A stretch of 26,184 bases of DNA, taken from contig QALW01000019.1 in NCBI GenBank assembly GCA_003150515.1, positions 1-26,184 on the forward strand. Direction: 5' to 3'. Shown piece by piece: positions 14,401 through 21,869 of the stretch. The notes below the pieces were generated by a model that was given only the letters and a program-made list of their open reading frames with translations, did not search any database and was not told the DNA's origin. Within the stretch, counting starts at the first letter, position 1. Each line of letters begins with the position of its first letter. The translations under genes were made by a program, and so were the position numbers. Source of the DNA: Selenomonadales bacterium. Its GTDB lineage: Bacteria > Bacillota > Clostridia > Christensenellales > QALW01.

Positions 14401-15888
14401 AATGAAATTGTGTTCTATCAGGACGCGCAGGAGGATATTCTCGTGCCCGTTCAGAGCGTGCAGGGATCCGCGGGCGAGCATGGCGCGGCCTGTCTTGCGG
14501 ACGAGCAGGACACAGCCGCTGTGCGCACCTACATGTCCTGCATGTATTTTGATGAGATTTATCACGCGCGCACGGCCTATGAACATTTAAACAGCTGGAA
14601 CGTATATGAATGGACGCATCCGCCTCTGGGCAAGGTTATCATGTCCATGGGCATAAGCGCTTTCGGCATGAATCCCTTCGGATGGCGTTTCTGCGGAACA
14701 ATAGCGGGTATTTTAATGCTTCCGGCCATGTATATCTTCGGCAAGCTGCTGTTCAAAAAGCGCGTCTGGGCTTCTGCGCTCATGCTGCTTATGACGCTGG
14801 ACGGCATGCATTATGTGCAGACCAGAATCGCCACTATTGATTCCTATTCGGTGCTGTTTATAATATTAATGTTTTTATGCATGTATAAATATTACACCAT
14901 GAGCTTTTATGAGGATAAGCTATGGAAGACATTCATTCCTCTGGGGCTTTCGGGCATATTCTTCGGGCTGGGCGCGGCCACAAAATGGATATGCCTGTAT
15001 GCCGGCGCCGGGCTGGCGGTAATTTTCTTTATCAGCCTGGGACGCCGCATAATGGAATATATGCGCGCTCTGGACGCGGTTAAGCATCCTGAAAAATACA
15101 GCGCCGCCGAAATGCAGTATCTCAGGCATATAAGCCGGAGCTGCCTGCGCAATGTAATTCTGACGCTGCTGTTCTGCGTGCTCTTCTTTATAATAATTCC
15201 CGTTATAATATATTGCCTGAGCTATATTCCCTATTTTGATACTCCTGAAAATCTGGGCAAAAAATGGTACGACGTTATCTGGCAGAATCAGGAGGCCATG
15301 TTTAATTATCATTCGGGGCTTTCGGACAGTCACGGTTTCCGTTCGCCCTGGTATGAATGGCCGGTAATGGCAAGGCCCATGTGGTTCTATGACGGAGTGG
15401 ACGCTGCGCCTGCCGGCATGATGGAATGCATCTCCTGCTGCGGCAATCCGCTGATATGGTGGGCCGGGCTGGTCTGCACGGTTATCAGCATTATAATGCT
15501 GATTAAAAAAGCCATGAAGAGATATCAGGTGAATTCTCCCCAGATGCTTCTGAGGCGGAACAGGGAAATCCAGATGCTGCTCTTTATAACTCTGGGCCTG
15601 GCGGCCAATTATCTGGCCTGGGTATTCGTGCCCCGCTCCACCTTTATCTATCATTATTTTGCCTCTCTGCCCTTTATAATGATGTTTACGGTATACGTCT
15701 TTAAAAAGCTCTATGAGAGCGCTTCGGGCAGGCTCAAGAGGCGGGTGGCGGCAGGAATAATAGCGTTCTTTGCTTTTGCGCTGGTGCTGTTCGCCATGTT
15801 CTATCCCATTTATACGGGCACTTTAGTGTCCCGCTGGTATGTGGATAATTTCCTGGTCTGGCTGCCCTCCTGGACGTTCCATGGCTGA
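11425..15888 (+). CDS. giant tandem GT-C glycosyltransferase: CBM-like domain, GT-C unit, discoidin-like domain, GT39/PMT unit
   Basis: A 1487-residue membrane protein. An N-terminal membrane anchor precedes a CBM4/9-like sandwich (about 37-190, NLIKNGGFEE start). A first polytopic GT-C unit (about 220-690) has ADIN near 280 and YNTHCDYPPLYM near 302-313. An acidic, low-complexity cytoplasmic linker (about 692-842) follows, then one helix and an F5/8 (discoidin)-like domain (about 886-1010). A second GT-C unit (about 1040-1487) resembles protein O-mannosyltransferases: DEIYHAR, EWTHPPLGK, TKW and the C-terminal four-helix region. Such enzymes use polyprenyl-phosphate sugars and act outside the membrane. 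AGGTG precedes the ATG at 11425, 16 bases after the rnhB-yraN stop. Acceptor and sugar are unknown; mannose is suggested by the GT39 likeness and the nearby GH38. Confidence 0.85.
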   Translation: MKKKTKKIILITAGVLILVIAAALVISSFVGFQPKGVNLIKNGGFEEAQNGLPLEWYTESYLAGVDFSVQPDGAEGNCARIISNTYNDARFVQKVAVNPNAVYRLSAWVKTENVSAKSGVDENKGCANISVMEMFNISQTVSGDSDWTRIDFYGQTGAGQRSILVAMRLGFYSGDSKGTAYFDNVELVQVDSVPEGIVPVSWNKTLNGGDTRPSGDVQAIEGKSMGLGLLFILAVILIFAFGYRMNNNLFREKWWLAVILLAGLLIRIYKAATVRGFCADINCFSSWAGTMASDPLNLYNTHCDYPPLYMIFLGVIGTLAKWLNLPLGTLDSPMGMVLLKSIPIACDLLLGWFIYKVASKKLGVRAGACLTAVYVLNPAVIINSASWGQVDSVLLLFIVLAIYYFIKRRYALGVFSYLAGLLIKPQALIFAPIMLFGAIKGMLECAQDFKIAEKRDSAKKRVLAFAGSMIGSVAIFFFLSWLFKPSGENALWLFKHYFSTMGQYPWGTLSAFDFFGLIGGQWVAMDEGSFLGISYNVLNMVMMALAIIIPVVLYWVKRVRVKNGKAVYKLEPKNRAMFLAAAVIAASVATLPAMVHERYMFPVLGLLLMAFVVYKDRRLIYAYAGISGIHYINVALVLYAYGGKAYTGNESQSYMPADYPFMIIGSLIMCLLFIYLVYVAFSIRNGRIKEFQLIASSGGEDGFEPVILRDESLEKEHLESLRLQEEPLDMKEENVSLSASMRPEETLNAPCPNCAQEEENFKAEQAEGPETVEADGLEAGVEEDGQTPDKSEAPDIEKAPQSVPGSEKAPQSASGSEEESPKAPDGTPLVRTAQSLSELKVICTLESKRRHDFNKAHKKRLLDLKDILIMAVVTIIYSVVAFINLGSTEYTPSSYWESQSPGEEAVIDFGAVYDIERIYLNLNVQEVATDYYMYLYYSEDGQSWKSLDTLKFNSFKLFVWNQPGELNGRNSISVRARYFKIVSDSVNKGMRVNEIVFYQDAQEDILVPVQSVQGSAGEHGAACLADEQDTAAVRTYMSCMYFDEIYHARTAYEHLNSWNVYEWTHPPLGKVIMSMGISAFGMNPFGWRFCGTIAGILMLPAMYIFGKLLFKKRVWASALMLLMTLDGMHYVQTRIATIDSYSVLFIILMFLCMYKYYTMSFYEDKLWKTFIPLGLSGIFFGLGAATKWICLYAGAGLAVIFFISLGRRIMEYMRALDAVKHPEKYSAAEMQYLRHISRSCLRNVILTLLFCVLFFIIIPVIIYCLSYIPYFDTPENLGKKWYDVIWQNQEAMFNYHSGLSDSHGFRSPWYEWPVMARPMWFYDGVDAAPAGMMECISCCGNPLIWWAGLVCTVISIIMLIKKAMKRYQVNSPQMLLRRNREIQMLLFITLGLAANYLAWVFVPRSTFIYHYFASLPFIMMFTVYVFKKLYESASGRLKRRVAAGIIAFFAFALVLFAMFYPIYTGTLVSRWYVDNFLVWLPSWTFHG
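13813..13872 (+). repeat. 30-bp tandem duplication in the linker coding region
   Basis: Two consecutive 30-base units (13813-13842 and 13843-13872) differ at two positions and encode EKAPQSVPGS then EKAPQSASGS. They lie in the acidic linker between the two glycosyltransferase units and point to recent slippage expansion. Confidence 0.9.
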
Positions 15889-15906
15889 TAAAGGTGGTAT
15901 AAAGAA

Positions 15907-16380
15907 TTGAAGAAATTAATAAGCGGCATAAGAGCCCGGCTTTTAAATAAGCTGGGAGAAAATAAATATAGAGCGTTAATGCAGTTCGTGCGCTTCTGCC
16001 TGGTGGGAGCGCTGAACACTCTGGTGGATTACGGCGTGTTTGTGCTCTCATATAACGTAATTTTCGGGCGGAATGACAGCCTGGATTTTATAGCGGTGGG
16101 CCTGGGCTGGTGCGCGGGTGTGGTCTGCTCCTTTATATGCAATTCGCGCTGGACTTTTGAGCAGAAAAAATGGTCGGGCAAAAAGGTGGTTTTATTTCTT
16201 ATTCTGAATGCGCTGCTGTACGGGCTGACCTGGCTCAGCCTGCGTTTGCTGGGCTCGGCGGGCATTGTGGAGGAATTGGCTAAATTAATCACTTTGCCCT
16301 TTACTACCATTCTCAACTTTCTGGGCAATAAGTTTGTTATATTCCGGGACGCCGGGAAGCAGGCGAGCGGGCGGGAATAA
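15907..16380 (+). CDS. GtrA-family membrane protein
   Basis: A 157-residue protein with four predicted transmembrane segments and the GtrA layout: FVRFCLVGALNTLVDYGVF near the start, a central SFICNSRWTFE, and a last segment with LNFLGNKFVIF. GtrA proteins are proposed to flip, or help use, polyprenyl-phosphate-linked sugars during surface polysaccharide or teichoic acid glycosylation. The TTG start has AAGGTGG about 9 bases upstream and lies 18 bases after the giant glycosyltransferase, so the two are almost certainly co-transcribed. The pairing is sensible: the GT39-like enzyme needs a polyprenyl-phosphate sugar on the outer face, and GtrA could deliver it. The exact substrate is inference. 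Confidence 0.88.
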   Translation: MKKLISGIRARLLNKLGENKYRALMQFVRFCLVGALNTLVDYGVFVLSYNVIFGRNDSLDFIAVGLGWCAGVVCSFICNSRWTFEQKKWSGKKVVLFLILNALLYGLTWLSLRLLGSAGIVEELAKLITLPFTTILNFLGNKFVIFRDAGKQASGRE

Positions 16381-16387
16381 TATAATC

Positions 16388-16512
16388 GCGCGCCGCCGGC
16401 ATGGCCGGGGGAAGCTGCTTGGCGGGGCGCGTTCCGCTTTAACGGGGGATAATTAAATTTACGGCGCGCTCTTTATTGCCCGGCTCCTCCTTTTTAAAAG
16501 GGGGAGCCGGGC
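16388..16512. repeat. GC-rich hairpins upstream of comM
   Basis: CCGGC-ATG-GCCGG (about 16396-16408) lies within a larger imperfect stem up to about 16431. A 17-bp hairpin (16478-16494 with 16496-16512, one wobble) begins GCCCGGC like the short hairpin of elements A-C. It may be a degenerate relative, but no longer match is visible. It fills most of the gtrA-comM gap, and no promoter is evident there. Confidence 0.4.
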
Positions 16513-16571
16513 AGGGGCGGGGCGAGCCTGCGCTGCTGAAAAAGGGTTATCTATGTGAAAAGGAGGAGGGT

Positions 16572-18113
16572 ATGCTTTCAAAGGTAAGAAGCTTTGCGCT
16601 CTGCGGCCTGGAAGGGCGCGAAGTGCAGGTGGAAATAGATATCGGAGGAGGGCTGCCCGCCCTGGAGACGGTGGGCCTGCCTGACGCCGCCGTAAAAGAA
16701 TCAAAGGAGCGGGTGCGCGCCGCTGTCAGAAACAGCGGCTTCGAGCTTCCGCCCGGACGCATAACGGTCAATCTTGCGCCCGCCGATCTCCGCAAGGAGG
16801 GGACTTTATACGATTTGCCCATAGCCGTAGGAATACTCTATTCCAGCGGCCAGCTTAAATTTATGCCTCAGGACATTATAATTATAGGCGAATTATCCTT
16901 AAGCGGAGATATACGGCCTGTCCACGGCGTTATGCCCATATTGCTGTCTGCGCGTGAGCAGGGCTTTAAAAAAGCCGTCGTTCCCGCAGGCAATCAGGCT
17001 GAGGCGCGCTTTATAACGGATATGGAAATATATGCTCCCGAGACGCTCGGCCAGCTTGCAGGCTTTTTTGACGGAGCGCTTAAATTGGAGCCGGTGGCAA
17101 ATGAAGCATGGGACGCCCTCAAAAGAACGCGGCCGGAGGCGGAGGATTTCAGCCGCGTTAAAGGCCAGGCTATGGCCAAGCGCGCTATGGAAATAGCCGC
17201 TGCCGGGGGCCATAATATACTTTTATTAGGGCCTCCCGGCTCGGGCAAGACCATGCTGGCCAGAGCCCTGCCCTCTATCCTGCCCGATTTATCCTTTGAG
17301 GAGGCTCTGGAGGTAACTAAAATACATTCGGCCGCCGGAGTGCTGGATTGCTCCAAGGGCATTATAACCGAACGTCCTTTCAGAGCTCCTCATCATACGG
17401 CCAGCGCTCCCGCGCTTACGGGGGGCGGCCCTAAGGCCAGGCCGGGCGAGGCTTCTTTGGCGCATAACGGAGTGCTGTTTTTAGACGAATTGCCCGAATG
17501 CTCCCGCGCGGCGCTGGAGGCGTTGAGGCAGCCGCTGGAGGACGGCTTTATTACCGTTTCCCGCGTATCGGGCACAGTCGGCTATCCCGCCCGGTTTATG
17601 CTGGTAGCTGCTATGAATCCCTGCCCCTGCGGCAATTTCGGTTCGCGGGTTAAAGAATGCCATTGCACTCCTTCTCAGATAAACCGTTATCTTTCAAGAA
17701 TAAGCGGCCCTCTGCTGGATAGAATTGATATACAGATAGAGGTGGAGGAAGTGACATATTCGCAGTTCAGGCAGGAGCATGCGGAGGAGGCTTCGGCAAG
17801 CATAAAGGAACGGGTATGCGCCGCTCGGGAAATACAGTCCCGGCGCTTTGAAAAAAGCGGATGCCATGCTAATTCGCATATGAATAACGCTCAGATGAAC
17901 AAATTCTGCGTTTTATCTCCGCAGGCTGAAAAGCTTCTGAAAAATGCATTCAACACTCTTAAATTAAGCGCGCGCGCTTATACGCGGGTATTGAAGCTGG
18001 CGCGGAGCATCGCGGATTTGGGCGGCAGCGAGCGTATAGAGGATATACATGTAGCTGAAGCCGTTCAATATAGGAATCTGGACAGAAAATATTGGCAGAA
18101 CGGCGCGCAATAG
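16572..18113 (+). CDS. comM: YifB/ComM family AAA+ ATPase (Mg-chelatase-like)
   Basis: A 513-residue cytoplasmic ATPase. The N-terminal ChlI-like domain (MLSKVRSFALCGLEG through NLAPADLRKEG) is followed by Walker A GPPGSGKT (220-227), Walker B FLDELPE, and the Cys-rich NPCPCGNFG...CHCTP segment typical of YifB, with the C-terminal ChlI domain after it. ComM from Gram-negative bacteria is a branch-migration helicase for integrating transformed DNA; the Firmicute homologue sits beside dprA and probably acts in the same process. The start at 16572 is fixed by AGGAGGAGG just upstream; an ATG at 16476 in the same frame would lie inside a hairpin and add a non-conserved tail. It is followed by a terminator-like hairpin. 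Confidence 0.93.
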   Translation: MLSKVRSFALCGLEGREVQVEIDIGGGLPALETVGLPDAAVKESKERVRAAVRNSGFELPPGRITVNLAPADLRKEGTLYDLPIAVGILYSSGQLKFMPQDIIIIGELSLSGDIRPVHGVMPILLSAREQGFKKAVVPAGNQAEARFITDMEIYAPETLGQLAGFFDGALKLEPVANEAWDALKRTRPEAEDFSRVKGQAMAKRAMEIAAAGGHNILLLGPPGSGKTMLARALPSILPDLSFEEALEVTKIHSAAGVLDCSKGIITERPFRAPHHTASAPALTGGGPKARPGEASLAHNGVLFLDELPECSRAALEALRQPLEDGFITVSRVSGTVGYPARFMLVAAMNPCPCGNFGSRVKECHCTPSQINRYLSRISGPLLDRIDIQIEVEEVTYSQFRQEHAEEASASIKERVCAAREIQSRRFEKSGCHANSHMNNAQMNKFCVLSPQAEKLLKNAFNTLKLSARAYTRVLKLARSIADLGGSERIEDIHVAEAVQYRNLDRKYWQNGAQ

Positions 18114-18137
18114 CGGCGGAATTTTTAGAATATCTCC

Positions 18138-18187
18138 TAATCGGCCCTTTGACGGACGCATCCGTTGAAAGAGCCGATTTTTTATGC
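18138..18187 (+). terminator. Rho-independent terminator after comM
   Basis: A long stem with few mismatches: ATCGGC, CTTT and ACGGA on the left pair with TCCGT, GAAAG and GCCGAT on the right around a CGCA loop. It is followed by six T residues and so probably ends the rbgA-comM transcript. Confidence 0.8.
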
Positions 18188-18296
18188 GCGCAGAAGCGTC
18201 TGTTATTTAAAACCGGCTTTGGCAAACATCTTCCTTGTCTTTTTCTTAAATTTTTTCTCTTGATTTTTGCAGCGCAGTATGATATCTTTTTAAATA

Positions 18297-18302
18297 TATA
18301 AT
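18297..18302 (+). promoter_or_regulatory. possible -10 box for dprA-topA
   Basis: TATAAT at 18297-18302 lies 75 bases before dprA, in the AT-rich stretch after the comM terminator. No convincing -35 stands 17 bases upstream; TTGATT at 18260 is too far. The rest of the 18188-18376 gap shows nothing else. Confidence 0.4.
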
Positions 18303-18376
18303 AAAGAGGGCTTCTTTTCTAAAATGAACGCATGCCGGGCCAAACGTCCGCGCGCGGCTTGAAGTCCGGAGGGTTT

Positions 18377-19489
18377 ATGCATTATAATGAGGACGCGCTG
18401 CTGTATCTTGCTCTTGCTTCGGCGCCGGGCATGAATTGCGAGCGCTATGCCAGGCTGCTGGAAGATTATGATTCTCCGCAGGAAATATGGGATAATATAA
18501 GCCTGGGCAATCCCGATATAGCTTATCTTGGCCAGGAGCTGGTTTCCTATCTTGCTTCGCATAGGAATATCCGGCATATAAACGAATACGTTATGCAATT
18601 GGAGGAAAAGGGCGTTTCGGCTGTATGCCGCGGCACTCCCGATTATCCCGAAGCGCTGGTTAATATTCAGAATCCTCCGCCCGTCCTATATTATAAAGGA
18701 GATTTTTCTCTGGCTGCTTCTGAATATTCCATTGGAGTGGTGGGCTCCCGCAGATGCACTTATTACGGCAAAAGCACGGCCGCACGCTTTTCGCGCGAGC
18801 TGGCTAAACACGGGCTGCCCATTATATCGGGCTTAGCCAGAGGAATAGACACTCAGGCGCATAAGGGCGCTTTGGGCGGAGGGGGAAAGACCATAGCCGT
18901 TTTAGGTTGCGGGCTGGATATAATTTATCCTCCTGAAAATAAGGCTTTATATGAGGAAATTGCTGAGCGCGGGCTGATGCTCAGCGAATTTCCTTTGGGC
19001 ACGCCTCCTATTCCATCCAATTTTCCCCGCCGCAACCGCATAATAAGCGCGCTTTCCAGAGTGCTGCTGGTTGTGGAGGCGGCCCTTAAAAGCGGCGCGC
19101 TGATAACGGCTAACTGTGCAATAGATCAGGGCCGGGATGTGTTCTTTATTCCGGGCAATATAGATTCTCCCGCTTCTGCGGGCACGAATATGATGATAAA
19201 AGAAGGATTGCCCGCCGCGCTGGGCCCGGAAGATATTTTGGAGCATTTGGGCATTCGCCCGGAGGAAGAGAAGGAAGAGAAAATTGATTTGGACGAAAGA
19301 GAGCTGCGCATAGCGTCCTTGCTTTTAGAAAAGGATATGAGCATAGACGAGCTATGCGGAGGCACCCTTTTAAGCGCGGCCGAGCTGGGCAGTCTTTTGA
19401 CAATGCTTGAAATGCGTGGTATAGTAACACAGTTGCCGGGAAAGCTTTATACGCTGAATAATAAGAAGCAGATTTTCGGAGGAAACTAA
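18377..19489 (+). CDS. dprA: DNA processing protein DprA (Smf)
   Basis: A 370-residue protein that, in transformable bacteria, binds incoming single-stranded DNA and loads RecA. An N-terminal helical domain is followed by the Rossmann-like DprA core with GVVGSRR (120-126), SGLARGID (151-158), VLGCGLD, and FPRRNRIIS. A C-terminal winged-helix-like domain (about 300-365) completes the full-length architecture. The start at 18377 follows GGAGGG with only 3-4 bases spacing; the longer reading frame from 18332 has no site. Its TAA directly abuts the topA ATG, so the two are co-transcribed and probably coupled. Its presence with comM suggests competence-type DNA handling, but no uptake genes are in view. 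Confidence 0.95.
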   Translation: MHYNEDALLYLALASAPGMNCERYARLLEDYDSPQEIWDNISLGNPDIAYLGQELVSYLASHRNIRHINEYVMQLEEKGVSAVCRGTPDYPEALVNIQNPPPVLYYKGDFSLAASEYSIGVVGSRRCTYYGKSTAARFSRELAKHGLPIISGLARGIDTQAHKGALGGGGKTIAVLGCGLDIIYPPENKALYEEIAERGLMLSEFPLGTPPIPSNFPRRNRIISALSRVLLVVEAALKSGALITANCAIDQGRDVFFIPGNIDSPASAGTNMMIKEGLPAALGPEDILEHLGIRPEEEKEEKIDLDERELRIASLLLEKDMSIDELCGGTLLSAAELGSLLTMLEMRGIVTQLPGKLYTLNNKKQIFGGN

Positions 19490-21610
19490 ATGTATAATCT
19501 ATTGATTGTGGAATCTCCCACAAAATGCCGCACTATCGGTAAATTTTTAGGCAAGGATTATAAGGTGCTTGCAAGCGGCGGCCATATTGTGGATCTTCCT
19601 AAAAGCAAAATAGGCGTGGACGTCCAGCATTCTTTTGCGCCCGAATATAAGACTATGGCGGGCAAAAAAGAAATAGTGGACGAGATAAAAAAAGCCGCCA
19701 AGAACGCGCAGAAAATATTTCTGGCGACCGACCCGGATAGAGAAGGGGAAGCCATCTCATGGCATATAGCCCATCTTTTGAATATTGACGAACGGGATGA
19801 ATGCCGCGTAGTCTTTAATGAAATAACCTCTCAGGCAGTTCGGGAGGGAATTAAGCATCCCCGCCCAATAGACCGGAATCTGGTGGACGCGCAGCAGGCG
19901 CGCAGAGTGCTGGACAGGCTGGTGGGATATGAAATAAGCCCCGTGCTTTGGCGCAAGGTTAAGACCGGTCTTTCTGCGGGAAGAGTGCAGTCTCCGGCCG
20001 TTAAGCTTATAGTGGAGCGTCAGCGAGCCATAGACAGCTTTGTGCCTGAGGAATACTGGCTGCTGGGCGTAGTTTTAATGAAGGAGCGCAAAAAGTTTAC
20101 GGCTTCTTTTTACGGCACGGCCGAGGGGAAATTAGAGCTTAAAACAAAAGAACAGACCGAGCAAATCATTTCCAGCCTGGAGGGCGCGGAATATGTTGTA
20201 ACCAAATATAAAGAGGGCAAGAAGAAGCAGCATGCGCCTTCCCCCTTTACTACCAGCCTGCTTCAGCAGGAAGCTTCGCGCAAACTGGGTTTTTCAGCCA
20301 AGCGCACCATGTCGGTGGCGCAAAGTCTTTATGAAGGTATTGAGATTAACGGAGAGGGCGTCGGACTTATTACTTATATCCGTACCGATTCCTTAAGAAT
20401 AGCCGCTGAAGCGATAACTGAAGTGCGGGAATATATAGGAGGAAAATACGGCGCTGAATATCTGCCTGCGTCTCCTAATTTCTATAAATCCAAAAAGAAT
20501 ATCCAGGACGCGCATGAATCTATACGTCCTACGTCTCTTTCACGGGAGCCTGAAAGCGTCCGAACTTTTTTATCGGCAGACCAGTTTAAATTGTATAAGT
20601 TAATTTTTGAACGGTTTGTCGCCTGTCAGATGTCCGAGGCGGTTTATAAGACTAAATCAGCCGATATAGCCGCAGGGAAATATATTTTCCGCGCTACTGC
20701 TTCAGAGCGGGTGTTCGACGGCTTTATGAGCGTTTATATTGAGGGCAAGGATAATGAAGAGGCCAAGGAGAAGAAGCAGACGCTGCCTCCCCTGGCGGAG
20801 GGGGATAAGCCCTCTTTTATAGAATTTAAATACGACCAGCATTTTACTGAGCCCCCGCCGTATTATACCGAGGCTTCTCTTGTTAAAGAATTGGAGGAGC
20901 AGGGCATAGGCCGCCCAAGCACATACGCGCCTATAATCTCTACAATAATAGAGCGCCAGTATGTTGAGAGAGTTCAAAAAAAGCTTGTTCCTACCGCTTT
21001 GGGAATATGCGTGAACGATTTTATGACTAAAAGCTTCCCTGATATAGTGGACGTGCATTTTACCGCTGTTCTGGAAACCAAACTGGATAAGGTGGAGGAA
21101 GGGGATAAAAATTGGGTTGACGTTATGAAGGAGTTTTATACTCCCTTTGAAAAGAGCGTTGAGCAGGCGGGCAATTCTGAAAGAGTGAAAGTGCCCGTGG
21201 AGGAAACGGATATTAAATGTGAAAAATGCGGCAGGAATATGGTTATCCGCTCTTCGAGATTTGGAAAATTTTTAGCTTGCCCGGGCTATCCGGAATGTAA
21301 AAATACCAAGCCGCTTCCCGAGGACGAAGTATCAGTGCCCTGCCCCAAATGCGGCGGCAAGCTGGTTAAAAAGACTTCAAAAAAGAGCTTTAAGAAATTT
21401 TATGGATGCGAGAACTATCCCGACTGCGATTTTGCAGCTCCGGGCTTGCCCACTGGCGAAAAATGCCCTGAATGCGGAGGAATTTTGGTGAGCGGCTTTA
21501 AGGGAAGGGCTTTTTGCATAAATCCCGACTGCCCTACGCGATTAAAAAAGCAGGCTGAGGAGCAGGAAAAAACAGAGAAGAAGACGGCGGGGAAAAAGAC
21601 CAAGAGCTAA
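19490..21610 (+). CDS. topA: DNA topoisomerase I
   Basis: A 706-residue type IA topoisomerase that relaxes negative supercoils. The Toprim domain opens with LLIVESPTK and has DPDREGEAISWH. The catalytic tyrosine is Tyr296 in TYIRTDS. Three C-terminal four-cysteine zinc-ribbon modules follow (CEKCGRNM...CPGYPEC, CPKCGGKL...CENYPDC, CPECGGIL...CINPDC), then a Lys-rich tail that probably binds DNA. Length and domain order are normal for Firmicutes. GGAGG lies 8-9 bases upstream, inside the end of dprA. No T-run terminator follows; composite hairpin element C starts 21 bases after the stop. Confidence 0.97.
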   Translation: MYNLLIVESPTKCRTIGKFLGKDYKVLASGGHIVDLPKSKIGVDVQHSFAPEYKTMAGKKEIVDEIKKAAKNAQKIFLATDPDREGEAISWHIAHLLNIDERDECRVVFNEITSQAVREGIKHPRPIDRNLVDAQQARRVLDRLVGYEISPVLWRKVKTGLSAGRVQSPAVKLIVERQRAIDSFVPEEYWLLGVVLMKERKKFTASFYGTAEGKLELKTKEQTEQIISSLEGAEYVVTKYKEGKKKQHAPSPFTTSLLQQEASRKLGFSAKRTMSVAQSLYEGIEINGEGVGLITYIRTDSLRIAAEAITEVREYIGGKYGAEYLPASPNFYKSKKNIQDAHESIRPTSLSREPESVRTFLSADQFKLYKLIFERFVACQMSEAVYKTKSADIAAGKYIFRATASERVFDGFMSVYIEGKDNEEAKEKKQTLPPLAEGDKPSFIEFKYDQHFTEPPPYYTEASLVKELEEQGIGRPSTYAPIISTIIERQYVERVQKKLVPTALGICVNDFMTKSFPDIVDVHFTAVLETKLDKVEEGDKNWVDVMKEFYTPFEKSVEQAGNSERVKVPVEETDIKCEKCGRNMVIRSSRFGKFLACPGYPECKNTKPLPEDEVSVPCPKCGGKLVKKTSKKSFKKFYGCENYPDCDFAAPGLPTGEKCPECGGILVSGFKGRAFCINPDCPTRLKKQAEEQEKTEKKTAGKKTKS

Positions 21611-21630
21611 GCGCTTTGACATTAAAATAC

Positions 21631-21815
21631 TGCCCGGCCTGACGGCCGGGCTGCAGCGGCATAAAGGCTGTAAGGAATGCTTAAGCATTCCTTACAGCCT
21701 TTATGCCGCTATATGGGGGGCGTTTGCGGCCTTGCGGCCGCTCCCCGGCCGGTTTTACCGGCCGGGGGCAGGCTTAGACGCCTGCCAAACGCCCCAAGGA
21801 GCGGCGTCCGCCGCT
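21631..21815 (+). repeat. Composite hairpin element C with cloverleaf
   Basis: In order: a GCCCGGCC hairpin (21632-21651); a 26-bp perfect hairpin (21655-21680/21685-21710) that opens AGCGGC and closes GCCGCT; a cloverleaf with a 10-bp outer stem (21717-21726/21786-21795) enclosing hairpins 21727-21740, 21743-21767 and 21768-21785 with only two unpaired junction bases; and a 6-bp hairpin (21800-21815). The order is the same as in element B read on its minus strand, and GCCCGGCCT...GCAGCGG matches element A. It lies between the convergent topA and MATE genes. Confidence 0.85.
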
Positions 21816-21862
21816 GATTTTCGCTATAATGGCCGGTATTACCGGCCATTATAGCGAAAATC
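21816..21862. repeat. 47-base perfect palindrome
   Basis: A 23-bp perfect stem (21816-21838 with 21840-21862) around a single central T, directly abutting element C and ending 7 bases before the MATE stop codon. No T run follows on either strand, so it is not a textbook terminator, though it could end both convergent transcripts by structure. Confidence 0.9.
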
Positions 21863-21869
21863 AATATTA

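Noticed and set aside
4286..21862. Composite hairpins as CRISPR arrays or ordinary terminators
   Set aside because: There are no regular direct repeats with unique spacers, and the stems lack T runs; genes nearby have separate terminators.
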